Assembly (NCBI GenBank): GCA_963978905.1
Contig: OZ022259.1
Location: forward strand, 10,106,001 to 10,170,000
Source of the DNA: Trichostrongylus colubriformis
Lineage: Eukaryota; Nematoda; Chromadorea; Rhabditida; Trichostrongylidae
Length of the DNA: 64,000 nt
Reading direction: 5' to 3'
A model generated the notes under the pieces. The model saw only the letters and a program-made list of their open reading frames with translations. It had not been told where the DNA came from and searched no databases. The translations under genes were made by a program, and so were the position numbers. Positions 32,666 through 47,101 of this stretch are shown here, in pieces (position 1 is the stretch's first letter; every line of letters begins with the position of its first letter).

Positions 32666-35600
32666 CTGAAAGGGTGTCTGTGCCTACGAAAAAGGATTAT
32701 TGAGTAATGACCTTCTTAGAAATCGGTTCACTGGTCCGAAATCTTTTCGAAAGTGGGCGGGTGTAGAGGATTCCTCAAGAAGGAGTTCAAAATACGGCCC
32801 TCTTCCTTTCCAATCCGCAATACGACCCTGTTCGAAGAGGGATCCTCGACTCTTACCTGACCCTGAGCGGAAGCCTAACAGAAGCCATTCTTTTCCATAA
32901 GTTCGGGTTCCCCAGTTGTTAACGTTCTAATTTCCCAAAATGAGAAAGTAGGGACTTACGCTATAGACAGCTAGGCGAAGCTATGAACTCTTCAGGCCAA
33001 AGTTTCCCAATCCACATCTCAGCATAGGGAAAGCCATTTAGGGAGTAGATGATATAGGAAATGGGGCAGATAGTTTGGGGTTCAAGCAAGCTTTGAGAGG
33101 AAAGGAGGACGCGGTCAAGCTAATTGCGTGCGCGTTGGGTTGTGACGGGAAAAAAATCTAGAACACTTGGAAATTACTACCACCCCCCCCCCCCCCTCCC
33201 CCCCGTTCCGTTCCATGCTCGATGGTCGATATACCAAAGCTGTTTCCGAAAAGTCAATCGATTCAATCGATTATAGTCGATCGCTATCACACGTGTATGT
33301 GGAAACATGCACGTAGTTGGACATTCTTTGATCGACTTCTCAAATACGAAACCTTCGTCGAACTCTCCAACCCATGCTTGGTTTTGGTTCCATGATGGGC
33401 AAACCGCTTGTGTCCACCCACCTTCCGCCCATTATCAGGATACATGTCGGACGGCTGACGCCAGCCAATCCTCTTGGGATCCGCCTGCGGCGGTCCGGAC
33501 GGGGCGGTCTCGCCTCCCTGAGATCGCTCTTGTGAGGCCGTGTTCATAGCCATCGTTATATGGGAACGGGCGCTTGGCGCGTAGACGCCCCGGCGTCTAC
33601 GAAGTCGCTGAAACCGTGCGCGCCGCTACGCACGTTTACGGTTTTGTGACCAATGTACCTTGTGCTCATTCGCCTACGCACCAATGGGCCTATGCGCCGA
33701 TGCGCCGAAAACGTCGAAGGGCATGGCTAGCCAATCGATGAGTATCTTCAACAACATTCGCGTACACGCCGATGCGTCAGTAACGATGGATATGAACGCG
33801 GTCTAAGGGAGTGACTCCCTCTTACGTGGCGAGCCGATTTTCGCCGCATTGAAGGGAGAATTCTGGCGTGTGGGTGTTCCTAGTAATTATAGTTGAACTT
33901 CCAACCACCATCGGCTTTCGCTGCCACTAAGAGATACCGAACCTACTAATAACCCCGCCTACTGAAGACAGGTCTCTTTCGAAGACAGTAGTAGGGACTG
34001 TGGGAGCCGAATATGAGAGAACGTCGGAGTGCTTAGTAGTACAAAAATGAAGAAAAAACAGAGCAGAACGGTCAAAAACTCAAAAAAATAATGCATTCGT
34101 CCCACCGTCGATTCCGGGGGGGGGAGGGGGGGGGGGGGGCGGGTAGGATAAAAAAAATGGGCGACGCACGTTAAAACGGTGGCAGCTGTTGGAGAAACGG
34201 GTCTCTTTCAAAGCTCAGAAGCACTCTTTTCACCGTGAGTTTTGCCACATACAGTCTTCTCATGCCCTTTCATCTGAGTGACTTGGGAGCCCTCATTACC
34301 CACTTCACCCATATAAGCGTCTTTAACTGCTTTAATAACTCCTCGTTCACCCTAACCTATCTACTCGTCATAGCCTTCCATTACTCTTTATCTCTATCCA
34401 ATAAAACAATAGGGATCGATTGCAAATGACTGTTAGTCCTCGCTAACGTCTGTGCACCTATGACCACTTCCATATCTCCTTATTCCCTGCCTAGAATCTC
34501 GGGACGGGTAAAGCTGACCACATCCTACAGTATATCACTTATCTCTAAGCTGTAACATAACCCCACCATGCATTTTTACCTGAATTTCGTGACAGACAGA
34601 CAGACAGACTAAGCCGAAGACAGACAGACAGACAGACTAAGCCGTAGAGATCACAATGAATTCAAAGAATTCCCAGGAAGCAAAGTCGGAACCATGTCTT
34701 TCCGGGATCACAACACGAAACCATTCCCACTGCCACAAAACTGTGAGACTTCTTACGTCAAAGAACGATGCACCAAAAGTAAAGGCAACACTGACGCTTT
34801 ACCCATCATGCTTTCTTAGAGCCGGTCGCCTAGGGTACCTTAAAACATGCGCGTAGCTCATGCACAACGACCATTCAAGTGATCGTTCAACAATTCCTAG
34901 CAACAGCGGCAAACCAACAACAACACAAATAAAAGCATAGATTTATTCAGTGAAACAAGCTAAAACAGCCTGAAAGCTTACATCATCAGTTATCACATCG
35001 GCCAATACAGGAAAAAGAAAATTTTTGATGATCTGACCAGCTGTTTTCTTCTTTCAATAACAGTGAAGTCAGACACGTTCATAAAGGAATCACGAGATGG
35101 GCCAGTTTTGTATATCGCACTTCCAGATGTAGGAAATCTTCTTGGACTTGCACAAAATTACGGCCCATCTCGAAGGTTCGTTTTCTACGCGCATGTTCAC
35201 ATTAGCAACAGTGTAATTAGTGATGTTCTGACGCTCATGATGCCGTTCTTTCACGTGGAAAAGGGAATAATTCATATGGAAAAGCTAGCTTATCGACAAC
35301 AACACCAGAATTTCATAAGCGCATGATTGATAGAAAAGAAATGATAGGGATGATCAACAGATAAATCAGAGGAGAAAAGTGGATACACAGAGGAAAATGT
35401 CGCTAAACCACTGAACATAACGCCTATTTGGATATATAGTATAACCGGAAATGTTAGACACCTTCTAGCAGGCAAACGGAAAAATAAAGAGGAAAAGTAT
35501 GATGATACACATGCGTATACTTTCACACTTATGTACGCCATGATACTCTCATTTCAAAAATTACGTCAATTCACAGAAACCGACATAATAATTGACACGA

Positions 35601-36352
35601 AGTGCACAGGGATTGTATAATGTTTTCCAAGTAACAGTACTCTGATCATTTAACTCTCCACATCTCGCCTTTTTTGGAGAGCGTAAAAGAATGTGTTCAA
35701 TGGATAGACGCCTCATCGCCACGCCACAACACGCGATCAAAGGTTAAATAAATCATCATATAGCTGGCCATATTCTACATCTAATCAATAATTATCGCAC
35801 AAGCTCACAACTTTGCAGAACTGCCAGTTTTAGCAGTACAGCTATCACAAGAGAGTTTGCTATTTTAAAGAGCTGTGGAAAAGAGTCACAAAAGAGAGTA
35901 CAGTGCGTACACGAAAGCACAGTATAGAAGTTACAAAAATAGTCAAGAATTTACACAGGAGAACACAAAATGATAACACATGCATGATACCCTACGTGAA
36001 TATGTGTGTGTTTCAACAATGCAAGATATATTCAAGAGAGCGGAAACACAGATGGGATTAGAGGTCACACAAAAGCTGGTGAATACATTACTTCACCTTA
36101 GTATGACGATCGTGATCATATCACCCTTGAATTGAATGAGGAACATCTTGAAATTGTAGAATTGTGAGTCCAATAAAGAAATACTACAAGTGGTCTCATT
36201 CAACCGCAGGTTCACAGTCTCATCGTTAACAATTATTATTCCCAAGTATATTTCAACCATAGCCGTATTCGATTTGGGAGCACTAGAAAGAGCCACAAAA
36301 AGCGAAGCCTGTGATGTTCTTCAGAAGCTCGCGTCGCCAATGACGTCACATC
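32666..36352. other. Intergenic between lis-1 and the CEP104-like cluster
   Basis: It contains a poly-C tract near 33183, a MITE at 33536-33805 and poly-G near 34119. A GACAGACAGACA-type simple repeat with an AAGCCGAAG / AAGCCGTAG unit lies near 34592-34645. I searched the minus strand here for a CEP104 N-terminal jelly-roll and found none. Some of 36000-36352 may be lis-1 3' untranslated region. Confidence 0.45.
33536..33805. repeat. MITE with GGCCGTGTTCATAGCCATCG ends
   Basis: The left arm GGCCGTGTTCATAGCCATCG mirrors the right arm CGATGGATATGAACGCGGTC. The ends resemble the CGTTCATACTTTGCGG family, but the interior differs (GCGTAGACGCC-type palindromes). Confidence 0.7.
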
Positions 36353-39300
36353 TCACCGACATTCCCACACCTTGCATGTCAGATCCACGCTAGACGTAAT
36401 GACATAGGGAGCCGTGTGGTGGAAATCTGAAACAGAACGTCTTGTGTATAACTATATCTTTCCTCTCCATTCTTTGGCTGTCAGCCTTCCGCTGAAAAAA
36501 CCACTTCGCAAAAGCCAACGCTCTGAAAAAGGTTGTTCATTAAAAACACACATTTTCTGAAAACAAACCTCACACATGAGAAAAGGTGAGGTGTGACGAA
36601 ACTATCATTGAAAAAGCGCGGCTTGGAGTCTTATCAAAATCCTACAGCACGGCGCATCGCTCTGCAGTTCATCAGCTAGGCGAGTTGTCGGCAATAGCGG
36701 GACGACATTCGCGTCTATCCCACTGTCTAATAATGCAAAGGGCGCGGAAGAGGAGAGGTTTCCGGGTCCCTAGTTCTCGCCTACTTACGCTTACTTTTTC
36801 GCCCTTGTATTTCGTTATTTCTCTACTGTTACATGCTGAGCATCTCTACATTTATGTACCAATCAGCCGGATTTACCTTTTCTGGTCTCTAGCGGTATGC
36901 GGTGGTAAAAGACTGAATTATCAACCACCTATAAGGTTTTAACACCAAATGCTCAGCAAGTGAACATACTTTGTACCTCGATATCAGTAGCAACGTGATG
37001 TCTAATTGCTAAACCACAAGAAATTCCAACTAGTGATAGGTACTTGGACAGTTATACCAGTTGGGCTAGTGCTCAGTGCCGCGCTTATCACAGTGTAAAA
37101 CTGTGTGATATGGACTTCTTCAATATCGGTTGGCCAGTATCGACCATTTCCTCATAAAATGATTCTACTGTGTTATTCGCGCAATAAACCCAACGGTAGG
37201 AAATAAGCGCTCGACAGTAGAGAAAGACCGAAATAGAACTACGGAAACCTCCAAAACGAGGTACCACTTTCTTTACCCTTTCGCGCCCCTGTGCATCACT
37301 AGCCGGTGAGACCCCAAGCCGCGCTTCTTCAATGAGCGTTTCGTCACACACCACCTCTTCTGAATTGGAATGTTTGTTACCAGAGAACGTCTCCCCAGTT
37401 CTCCTCACCCAGAGGCCTTTAAACCACACCGACATCGCTGTGGCATACCACGAGGGACCCCAGGTACGTAATGAGCAGCCAATTCTAAACCGTTCACAAG
37501 TGACGACGCCGTAACGATAAAAATTTGGTACAACGCAGAAGTTCATTGACATGTACCGGTTTTTCACAGCGATCTCCAAACCTAGACAACGATCAGCAAC
37601 TTACAGATGAGTCAATCCAGTATATCTACGCTTTTAGGTTTCATTTCTCCACTACGATCAATCTGCGATCAATGCAGCAAGGACAATGACCTTGCGCAGC
37701 AACAGCTTATTCGTTTTCAACATTAGAACGAGCCTGGCCGTCTCGTCCCAAACACGATTAGCACGGCAATTTCACCACCGCAACTGGGAAACTGAGGTCC
37801 ACGGAGCGTACATCTAGGGAGATACAACAGCAAGAACGTGAACGTCGTCCCTTCTCTCGAATATGGAAGTGCTCAACAACTTTTTCGTGAGAAGCACTCC
37901 CATTTTCTTTACCTATCTGAAATACAGTACTAAAGGGCATTTTACGTTTGAAGTCATTAATTTGCACGCTGAAAGAAATTCGACTTTGTCCTCTAACAAC
38001 AACAGAACACCAAGGGTTACCTGTTGAAGAGAATCTCTTCTGTTCATAAATGTTTCTTGACTCGCCTCCATACTTCAACTAAGAAGTGAAGAAGTAAAAT
38101 ATTCAAATAAAATGTGTAAAAAAAGGAGCGAAAATGCTTAAAAATTATTCATTTACGCTAAATCAGCTTCTTTCGAATCACAGCGTCATGCGTTTACTTT
38201 GAAAAAAGTACAAAGATGCAGCTACACGACGGCAGATCGAACTAGCGCACTTAGCCAATGACGTCGCCTTGATTAGAACAGCAACAAGGTTTTTGAGTAT
38301 GAACTGATTGAATTGGGATTTAAGACCGAACGCACAACATAGAGGTACGTGATATGCCCGTGTGGAAGGGAACCTACGATAAGGAAGAAAGGGTGCTATC
38401 GCGAGACGAGGAGGGCACCTTTTGAAAATGCACATCTAAGAATCTTGGAGGGATTTGAGGGGTCAATCTGCACATTCAGGCGCATATACTTGCCCAATCC
38501 TCAGTGAAGGGGAGAAGGAGTGTCTTTCTCCTTCCATGCTTAAGTGAAAATAATGTCCATGGTGAGATGCCCCCTTCATTGCGACAACACCTAAAAAGTT
38601 AATCCGCCTCCACTGTGCTAAAAATCTCAAGCTTGCGTATTGAAACGCAGTTCACCAAGCAAAGTGCGGAAAATAATATAGAGACATGAGGAACATGAAC
38701 AGAAATTTTCGAACCCCATTTTGGGTAACAAGAACAGCACTGCAATAGAAATGCACTACCACTGAGTAGTTGAAAGCGCAGCTCTGAGCTTGAAAACTGA
38801 TGTGCCGAGAGGTGACATCTCGAGCGACGCGCAAATGCTGACATATTTGAGAAAACAAAAAAAACTATAAGCGCCAACTATAGAAGATTTCATTCTTGCC
38901 CAGCCCAGTGCTAATATGCGCTCGCGCGACACACGAACAGGATGATGGATTTGTATGACACGATGAATGCTCCACAGAAACTTCTATTCTGTGATTCCTA
39001 CGTATTCAAAGCCAATTCAGTGGTCTACATTCAGATCAAATCGAAGATATCAGCAGAAAAAATAAAAGCATAAAAGTTCGAAAAGTACTTGAGTAACACT
39101 GACCAACACTGGTGACGAAGTGCTGATGAGCGTCAATCGTTTTTGCGCAGCGTCGCTGTGCTATATCCCATACTCGCAATGTTTTGTCATCCGCCACTGA
39201 GACAAGGAACTTCCCACGAGGATGGAAACGAAGACCTCGTACCCAGTTGTCGTGTCCGATCAATGAGAACATCACAGTACCCGTCAAGGCATCCCAAATC

Positions 39301-42300
39301 TAAAATCGTCCGCGTAGAAGTGATCAGTTTTAAGGGCTTAGAAATTTGAAGGTAGCTCACCTTTATCATTTTATCCCTTGAACCACTCACGACTACGTGT
39401 GTCGGACCAGCGCCAAGATCACCATTTGCTTTATGACCAGCTAAAAACACAAGTTGTTAATGTTGATTACAAGTCAGCGGAACATACATGTTACACAGAC
39501 AATTCGCAGTGGATAAACGACTGTAATACTTCTGACAATGTATTCGCTCACTGTACGTTCGGCTCCATGATTGACAAAAATTCACAGCAGAAGAGAACGA
39601 AAGTGAGGGTGTAAAAAAGAACATCCGCCTGGATCTACAGTCACCGAGCACCACTTCTTGATAAAATAACTATTTCCTCACAGGCAAACGGCGTTCGAAT
39701 CAAACTCAACCAATAACACTGTCATATTGAAATGAGTTGTAAAAAAGCGGAAATAATTAAAAAGGAAAACTAAGAGCGCGCGGGAATCTGAAGGAGGATA
39801 CGATGAGTTTCACAAACTATAAATTGAATTTTGATGAGTGATCATGAAATGAAATCGAATATACAATAGAGATCGAGTGGGCGAGCACTACATACTTGAG
39901 CAAAACTGAGCGTTTAGTTCGTAAAACCTGACCTTCAGTCCTTATAGGCGCAAGTGCGGAGTCCGGAGCCCATTCAATACACTCAACGACGTGCTCATGC
40001 TCCCGCAACGTTGCTTTAACACTCTTCGACTGCAGTGACCAAACCATTACCGACTGAAAACAGAGCAATAAATTCAAGTGATAAAAACTACGGGTATCCT
40101 AAAAGAGATATACACTAGAGAAAAAGAAGAAAGAAAATCGAGCCGAAAGGCAAATTTAAGGCAATATTAATTCCTACATGTAATATAACTGGAGTACAGT
40201 GACAGTTAACTGAGGTTTGTAGCATTCTCGCTCTCGATTTTTGTCTACAATGCGTGCATGTAAGCTACGGACATGGTGCTTAAACCATGGCATGAAAGTT
40301 GAAGTGAAATAAAACTTTACTGCACTCGTTCAAATGACCCTAACATGTACGTAACGTGAATAGGTTTTGAAAATATGTGGTGGTGCTGCTGCCGATTCTA
40401 ACACATCCTGGATAGTTAGCGAAACGTTAAAGTGATCTGTACGCAAAATGTACACAATCAGCGATGACATTGCGTTTCAGCTGACACAATTCACTGGAAC
40501 TTTTTAGACAATTGAACGTGTTCGATATCCTCTCTAATGATCTCCACAAAAGTAGGAGTTTCAGATAAATCGAGTGTAAAAAACGAAAACATTCCTACCG
40601 TCTACGATGTTTCACTATAGATTCGAGTGGAAGGAGAAACCATTGTCATTTACCTGATCGTTACTAGCGGACGCAAAGAGTACACCATCTGGTGAGACGC
40701 GCACCATTCGCACCCATTCAGAATGTCCTCGGAACGTATGCACGCAATAGCCGGAGGCTACCTGAAGTAATGCGATGAAAACAGAGCAGCAAAAAAAAGC
40801 TGTCAGCAATAACTAATCTATTCCAACACTGAAAACGCAATTCATTCTTGCTGAGACATCACACTGCTGAATGTGAAACAGCTTACATCAATTTTGAAAA
40901 TGTACACTACAATCTGAAAAGGAACACCGAAACTAATAGCCAGACATCACAAACGGCTACGCAGGAAAAAATTACCTCACAACGGTTCATACATATTGAT
41001 CACAGATAAGAGAAAAATATAATATATCAGAAAAATCTCACCTCCCATAGTTTGATTGTGTGATCTCTGCTAGCTGAGAGAATAGCGTCACCAGAGGGCA
41101 AAAAGCAGACAGATGAAATATTGTGATCGTGCCCTTTCAATGTTTTCACACATGCATATGAGCCGCCAAACTCCCACACTTTGATCGACATATCAGCTGA
41201 GCAGGACACTGAAACGAGGCATTTTAGTAGAAAAAGTTCCAGAATTCTGATCGATTTGCATCGATATCGTTTCCGTCATATTCCTCGTTCACTTGCTTTC
41301 CTAGAGGTGTTCTTAAGTTACCTAATCATTTGCTAGCAAAATGATCTTGAACACGTATTGCTAGCCTTCTTCCAGTTTCCCCAACGTACATTGCGTTACA
41401 TGTCTGACATTCTAGTAGATAGATTACATCAATTTTCGCGCCTTATTTGGGAAACTGGGAGAGGACTAGCAATTCGTATTCTGGGACATCTTGCTGGCGG
41501 CAAAAGACTAGATAACATAAGAACACCTATTGGAAAACATATGACCGAGGAGCAGGCAGGAACGACTTTGATGTGAAGTGCAGAATTTTGGCATGTGAGA
41601 CTGAGATTTCTACCAAAAAGTGCTTCACGCGCTTCGAATTTCAGCAAGAAATCCAAGTATAAACAACCGAAATGAGTGCATTTCCGTCACGCAAGATCTC
41701 TTTCCATTTGCACCACATTGCAAGCTGCTGATAAGGATGTGGGAGGGGAGACGAGCATGACCCTATGGCATCTCTCATTCACTGAAAACTGACACGGAAG
41801 CATCGTTCCCCTCTCGCGGTGGTGGAGTAGGTGGATATTACCTCGTACGGGGTTTCTTCAGCTGCTCTCCTATCTTTACGTCGAAACCGCTGGAGGGAGG
41901 CGTTTGGTAGTGAAGTGAACAATGAATCATGGGCCACATTCATTCACATTCAGGCCTTTGAGGAAGATGTCGTCAAAAAGCCAGGCCGTCAATATAGTTT
42001 CAACCTAACACCTCGTTGGCATAGCAGAAAAATAAATTTACAATAATAATAGTAATAATTGTAATAGAAAGAAAAAATGTAGAGAAGAGACGCACCAAGC
42101 ATTTTTCCCGTTTTGTCGAAAGCAATGTCTTGTACCGAATCCGTATGACCTTTCAGCGAACGCTCGAATTCACCAGTTTCGTAATCCCATATCTGAAATA
42201 ATAAGCAAGATATACAACAGAAACGTATAAGCGCTATCTCTTTAAGAGACACCCGATTTTTTACTTTTTAGGAGAGAAGGCAGGACTAGACCCACCACTT

Positions 42301-45300
42301 CCCCGTTCATGACAGTCCAACCAGAACAGCAATTTCACACAATAAGGCTCCGCTCTAGTCATAACAACAGCAGCCAAGTGCGTAACCAGATTTTCGATGA
42401 GTTCAAGTTTACAACCAATAACGCACCACCCACTTATGTGTCACCGCAAATAGAAGTCATATGATCAGTTCAAAACTAATGAAGGAAAAAGCATACGAGT
42501 ACTTCGAAACAATGCCTCGTGAATACTTGAAAAACTATTCATATAAAAAATCAGGCATAGTCATACGAAGTACCCCTCCCAACAGCTCAAATCTGGAGAA
42601 AGAGATGAAAAAATTCGAAAAACATGCATCATACACATTTTCTACAGGTCAGATTCCACTCAAATCGGAATATTCCCTGAAATTACTCCTCCCACTCTAT
42701 CAAAATTGGAGCTAGTAGGGTTACTTAGTAATAGCGATAGGTTCTCCGTCAAAGACCAACTTTCTCGACAGTATCGATAATCCATTTGCGCAGTGCAGCA
42801 GAGACAGCGTCATACCGGCTAGGCAGCGAATACGGGAACAAAAATGAATCACTTATCCCAAAACTCATTCAGCGAATGTGCACCAAATTCGCTGGGAGTA
42901 CATATAACTTAATGAAATGCTTTGAGCAGATATTTGCTAAAGAGTAGCACTACCAGAGATCGGTGAAGTCACATAAAACCCGTGACTAGACGGATATCAT
43001 TCCTCATTTGCAATGAATCTCACCTTGATAGTGGAATCCTCACTGCAGCTTGCCATCACGCTCCATACGGGATGGAATACTACACGAGTGATCGGAGCAC
43101 GATGCCCAGTGAGAGCATACCGCTCTGGTGGACGCGGGATCCATTCGGCTGGTTGCCGCTTCTCTCTTAAATATTAAGAACAACGCTGTGCAACTCTTTT
43201 GACGTCAATTCAGCTCCTATATCCCCTCCGAATCGACTTGAAACATTGAAGTAGAACGATAGATGAAACGCACATTAGAGGTGACCTTCGGGACAACAGT
43301 TACACTGACAAAAACAACTACGTCCGCCAAGATGTCCAAAGACAGGTTGAGACAAACAAGGGACCCTTCAGATTAACTCACCTGGACGGTGCACCGTGAT
43401 TGATTTCTTTCTCTGCTTCAGCCAATTTTGCTTCGAGATCATTTACCTGCACAATAAACAATTTTGTTCCTTGCCCTAACAATAAATGAAAAGAGATGCG
43501 AAACGAATAGCAGTGGGTAGATCGTTACCATTCTAGGTGAACCTAAGACAGCACCTGCACTGTTAAAAGTATCAGGGAAAGAGCAAACTGATAACGGTTT
43601 GCCCTCCATTTCCAACCAGTGATCCTAACAGCAACATTAAAATAGACCGAGCATAATAATGTGTTATTCGCGCAACCGGCAAGCATGACTAGACATGCTG
43701 TAGAGGCTTTAGGCTAATAGATGTTATACATGAGGAGATAAGTAGAGGTGTTCAATACCCTTGATAGAAAACTTTAACGCTAACTCCTATTCAAAATCAC
43801 AATTGCAGGAAGACCATAAAACACAGGCACAATCACAATGCAGGTCCACGGATCCAGTATTGAAAGGACACCCGCCTAACCGCAAAAAAGGAAAGCTTTT
43901 CGGAGAATAGCACTGATTGTCATTGATGACTACTGAGAAATCAATTCACAAAAAATCAGCTACTCAAAATAAGAAGGTACAGACCTTTTTTTGTAGCCGC
44001 AGCACCGACGTCCACTTCTTCTCCAGCATTCCGCTCATTGTTTTGTGATCATTTTCGCTCTTAATGTATCACATAAACGGGACACTGATACTAGGCAATG
44101 TACACAGATGGTTGTTGAATCTCGATATTTTTTGCTACATCATTTTCAAAGTATTCAAAACTAGAGGGTGGCCTCATTGCGAGCAGCTCTAAGCCATTTA
44201 CCGGTCATCGAACTAACGGTGTTCACACACAATTCAAAAATTTCTCTGTACACGACAACTATGGACTATCCCTTACGAAAATGGCGACATTATTCAGCGA
44301 CTAGAAATGCCGGAGATTACTAGCAAGTGATCAAAAAGCGGCATTAGTATCATTGATTGGCATTATGATACCATCGCCATCTGCTCATTCTTGGTGAAAC
44401 GAATATAACCTTAATGAAATTTTCACAACACAAAGAAATCAAGTACCAACCAGGCTGGCCTCCTGTTTGAAAATCTGCAAAGATTCCAAATAGCCACAGT
44501 TCTGGAGATAATCGGCAACAGCACGGTTTCTATAAAAAGGCGATTTCATGATCTCAACAGAATTTTTGGCAATTATTTTTCTCTAATAACATATGAGCAT
44601 GTCTTATTTCAACTGTCGAAATCCTTTAAACCCAACTCGCTTACTTTGCTTCAAATACCAGTAGAGAGCCATTACGCAAAGCTTTTTAGGTAGGCTCTCC
44701 CACATCAGAACACTAACCTCTCCATGCCAACCTCTCCACCAATAAAGTAAAAGAATCGAATACATGGCGAAAATAGAATTACAATGGGCGTACTTTTACG
44801 CTTCATTTTTCTTCAAAGAGAAAAAAACACTTCTTCCGATGACGACCTTTGAACCTAGCGTTAGGATTTGCAGTTGAACAATCAAATAGGTGAGAACAGT
44901 CTGGTGGCACCCCTCCTTCCACTCCACCCTACCACAAAGTCGATTCCCCACTTTCAGCCCGATACTCCAGTAAATCGATCTCCCTCGCACCTCATAGCTT
45001 TGCTCTTATTTCGTTTCTCGCCACAGCCGCGATGCGCCATAATTGTTTTCCATCGGGCTGCGTGCTCTTCCTTCTGCTTTCCTCCCTCACCAGACGGCGC
45101 GCATAATGCAATTCAGTCGCCGAACGAAGCCACCGCGGCAGCGACACATTCTGCCTCTCTCATAGACGTCATCTCAGGCCCCCAGCGCACAGAATGGCAT
45201 TACCGAGCGTAATGTCGCATATTACAGGACATAAAACCGATGGCGCCCCACTTCGTGCTCACATACGTAACTCTTGAGGAAAGCGAAACGATCATAAGCA

Positions 45301-47101
45301 CTATTCCTCACCCAAGTAGATCCTTTGCAAAGTTTACGGCCAATTGTCAACTTGGCAATACTTTTAATAACAGCTGAAAATTGAGGAGACAGTTCGAGTT
45401 CTCGCTGAATTTGCTACCTTCCCCCATTTGGCTAACAGACTCGAGGGACGGCTGAAAAAGTAGTATGGGATTAATCCACCGCGAACATCGTTCGCAAGCA
45501 GCACTGACATCATCTTCAAATTACATTTCCTGAATTTGCGAAAAATCCCTCTGCAAATGTCATCACTGGCAGGACTGATGCCCGTGAATTTGACCAATTA
45601 CAATGAGTTTGTACTGTCCAGACCTTCACCGTTTCTGAGGACCACTCCTAGCATCACCACTTGAAGAGATTGACAGTGTTAGCCGACAGTTGACTGATCG
45701 GATTGCTGGCCACGCAAAGGTATTAGCAAGCCATGACATGACATCGATAACAGAGCACACCCGTGACGATTCAGCAAACGAAACTCAAAAAACCCGTTCA
45801 GAAACAAAGTAACAAACCAGCGATTGACGTCATATGTTGCGTTCTCTTGAAACGAGGGATATAATATACTGGATTTCTTCGAAAACAAATGTTATACCTG
45901 GTTCCCTTACCTCCATATGACAAAAAAACTCAACGCTTAATAGTTTCGCCGATACGTACAACAGCAACGGTGGTAACAATACAGAAGCAATCACACCACC
46001 ATTCCAATGTCCGAGAAAAAGTTGATTTCGACTATCGATCGATGGGCCAACAAGGGATAAAACAAATGCAGTTCCGCGAATTTTTGCCTTCACAACAATA
46101 CACGGCATCTGAGAAACCTCCAAGGCCCTTACATGTGGCAATACGTGCTCAAATTGACACTCTTCACCATGAGAACGGGATATCAATAAATATCATAAAT
46201 ACAATATTGCTTCTAATCACATCACCGCAGTAGTTTAGTTGCATTTACTGAAAACGATCTGTCCACCGCACACACTTTCATGGTTGGTGGGAACGATCTG
46301 AAGAATTGTAGGGCAAAAATGAAATACAAATATCATAAGGGGTCTATCGTCTGCTTCGAAATGTGGTTCTCGTTTTTTTTGCTGTCCCCATATTCTTACT
46401 ATGATCATTCGCGAGAATTTCTAAGATTTGGTTCTCCATGAGAAGCGACCATAATCGTACAGTGCTACAGTGCGAATGCGGAGATCGCTCGATATGTGCT
46501 GACATACCGATAAATCTGTTTCCGCTATAACGGCGACGTCATAAAATCCTGTCGCCACAATGATGCACCTCGGGTTAGTTCCCCTCGCTGACGCAATAGG
46601 AACACGAGCACACACTTTACCATGTGAAGCTTATTGATGCTCTCTTTCGTTTCCAGCCCCGAATAAACTAGTCGCGACTACTGACGAAACTCGAGACGCC
46701 GTCCGCATAATCGTCTGCTAATCTTATCGAGAGGAGAGCGGTGAAACAGCCACTCCCTTCTCATGCTCGCCTCAACCGCTCAACTAACCGAGCCGATCCG
46801 CTCGAGCCGTCAGCAAGCCGGTCGGCGCCGTCAGATTCACACAATCAATGCACTCTAAGCAAACACAAAAGAGGCAAGTGCCCGAACCAGAAAGCATCAG
46901 TACGTATAGTCGACGACCTTGCCACCATCGTAGAAATCCCAAGTCAAACATATGCGGAATCACTTTGGGAAAAGAAAACAAGTAGACCCAACCTGTAGAC
47001 GTCATACAAAAAAGTACACGATAAAAATCAAGCAGTAATCGAGAAATTGCTATAATAACTCACATTTCTTCCCGTTGCCTATCCGAGAGGTTCATTTTCA
47101 T
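36353..47101 (-). CDS. lis-1: LIS1 / PAFAH1B1 dynein regulator (WD40)
   Basis: Twelve exons join in phase: 47101-47064, 44529-44451, 44059-43985, 43446-43382, 43165-43024, 42192-42096, 41208-41042, 40761-40654, 40053-39933, 39440-39361, 39299-39104 and 36426-36353 (TGA). They total 1242 bases and 413 residues; human LIS1 has 410. The N-terminal LisH dimerisation motif is [20 protein letters not shown], followed by the coiled coil ([25 protein letters not shown]). Seven WD40 blades end in IKIWDYE, IKVWEF, IKLWE, VMVWSL, MIKIWDA, LRVWDIA and CKVWECR, the last at the C-terminus as in known LIS1. LIS1 binds dynein motor domains with NUD proteins and controls nuclear migration and spindle function; this is family knowledge. 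An in-frame ATG two codons downstream (MNLSDRQ) aligns better with the usual LIS1 start. The last intron is 2.7 kb and carries repeats. Confidence 0.96.
36586..36900. repeat. Copy of the second TTAA-type family in the last lis-1 intron
   Basis: It shares GCGCGGCTTGGAGTCTTAT, a central GC-rich part and TTTCTCTACTGTTACATGCT with the copy at 59245-59652. The terminal AGGCACC motifs were not found, so the ends are eroded. Confidence 0.6.
37130..37423. repeat. Inverted copy of the same element in the last lis-1 intron
   Basis: AGTAGAGAAAGACCGAAAT, ACCCCAAGCCGCGCTTCTTC and a terminal GAGGCCTTTAA match the copies at 36586 and 59245 in reverse orientation. Confidence 0.6.

Noticed and set aside
45889..46233. 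114-codon plus-strand frame in lis-1 intron 1
   Set aside because: It overlaps an equally long frame on the other strand and has no recognisable content or exon partners.
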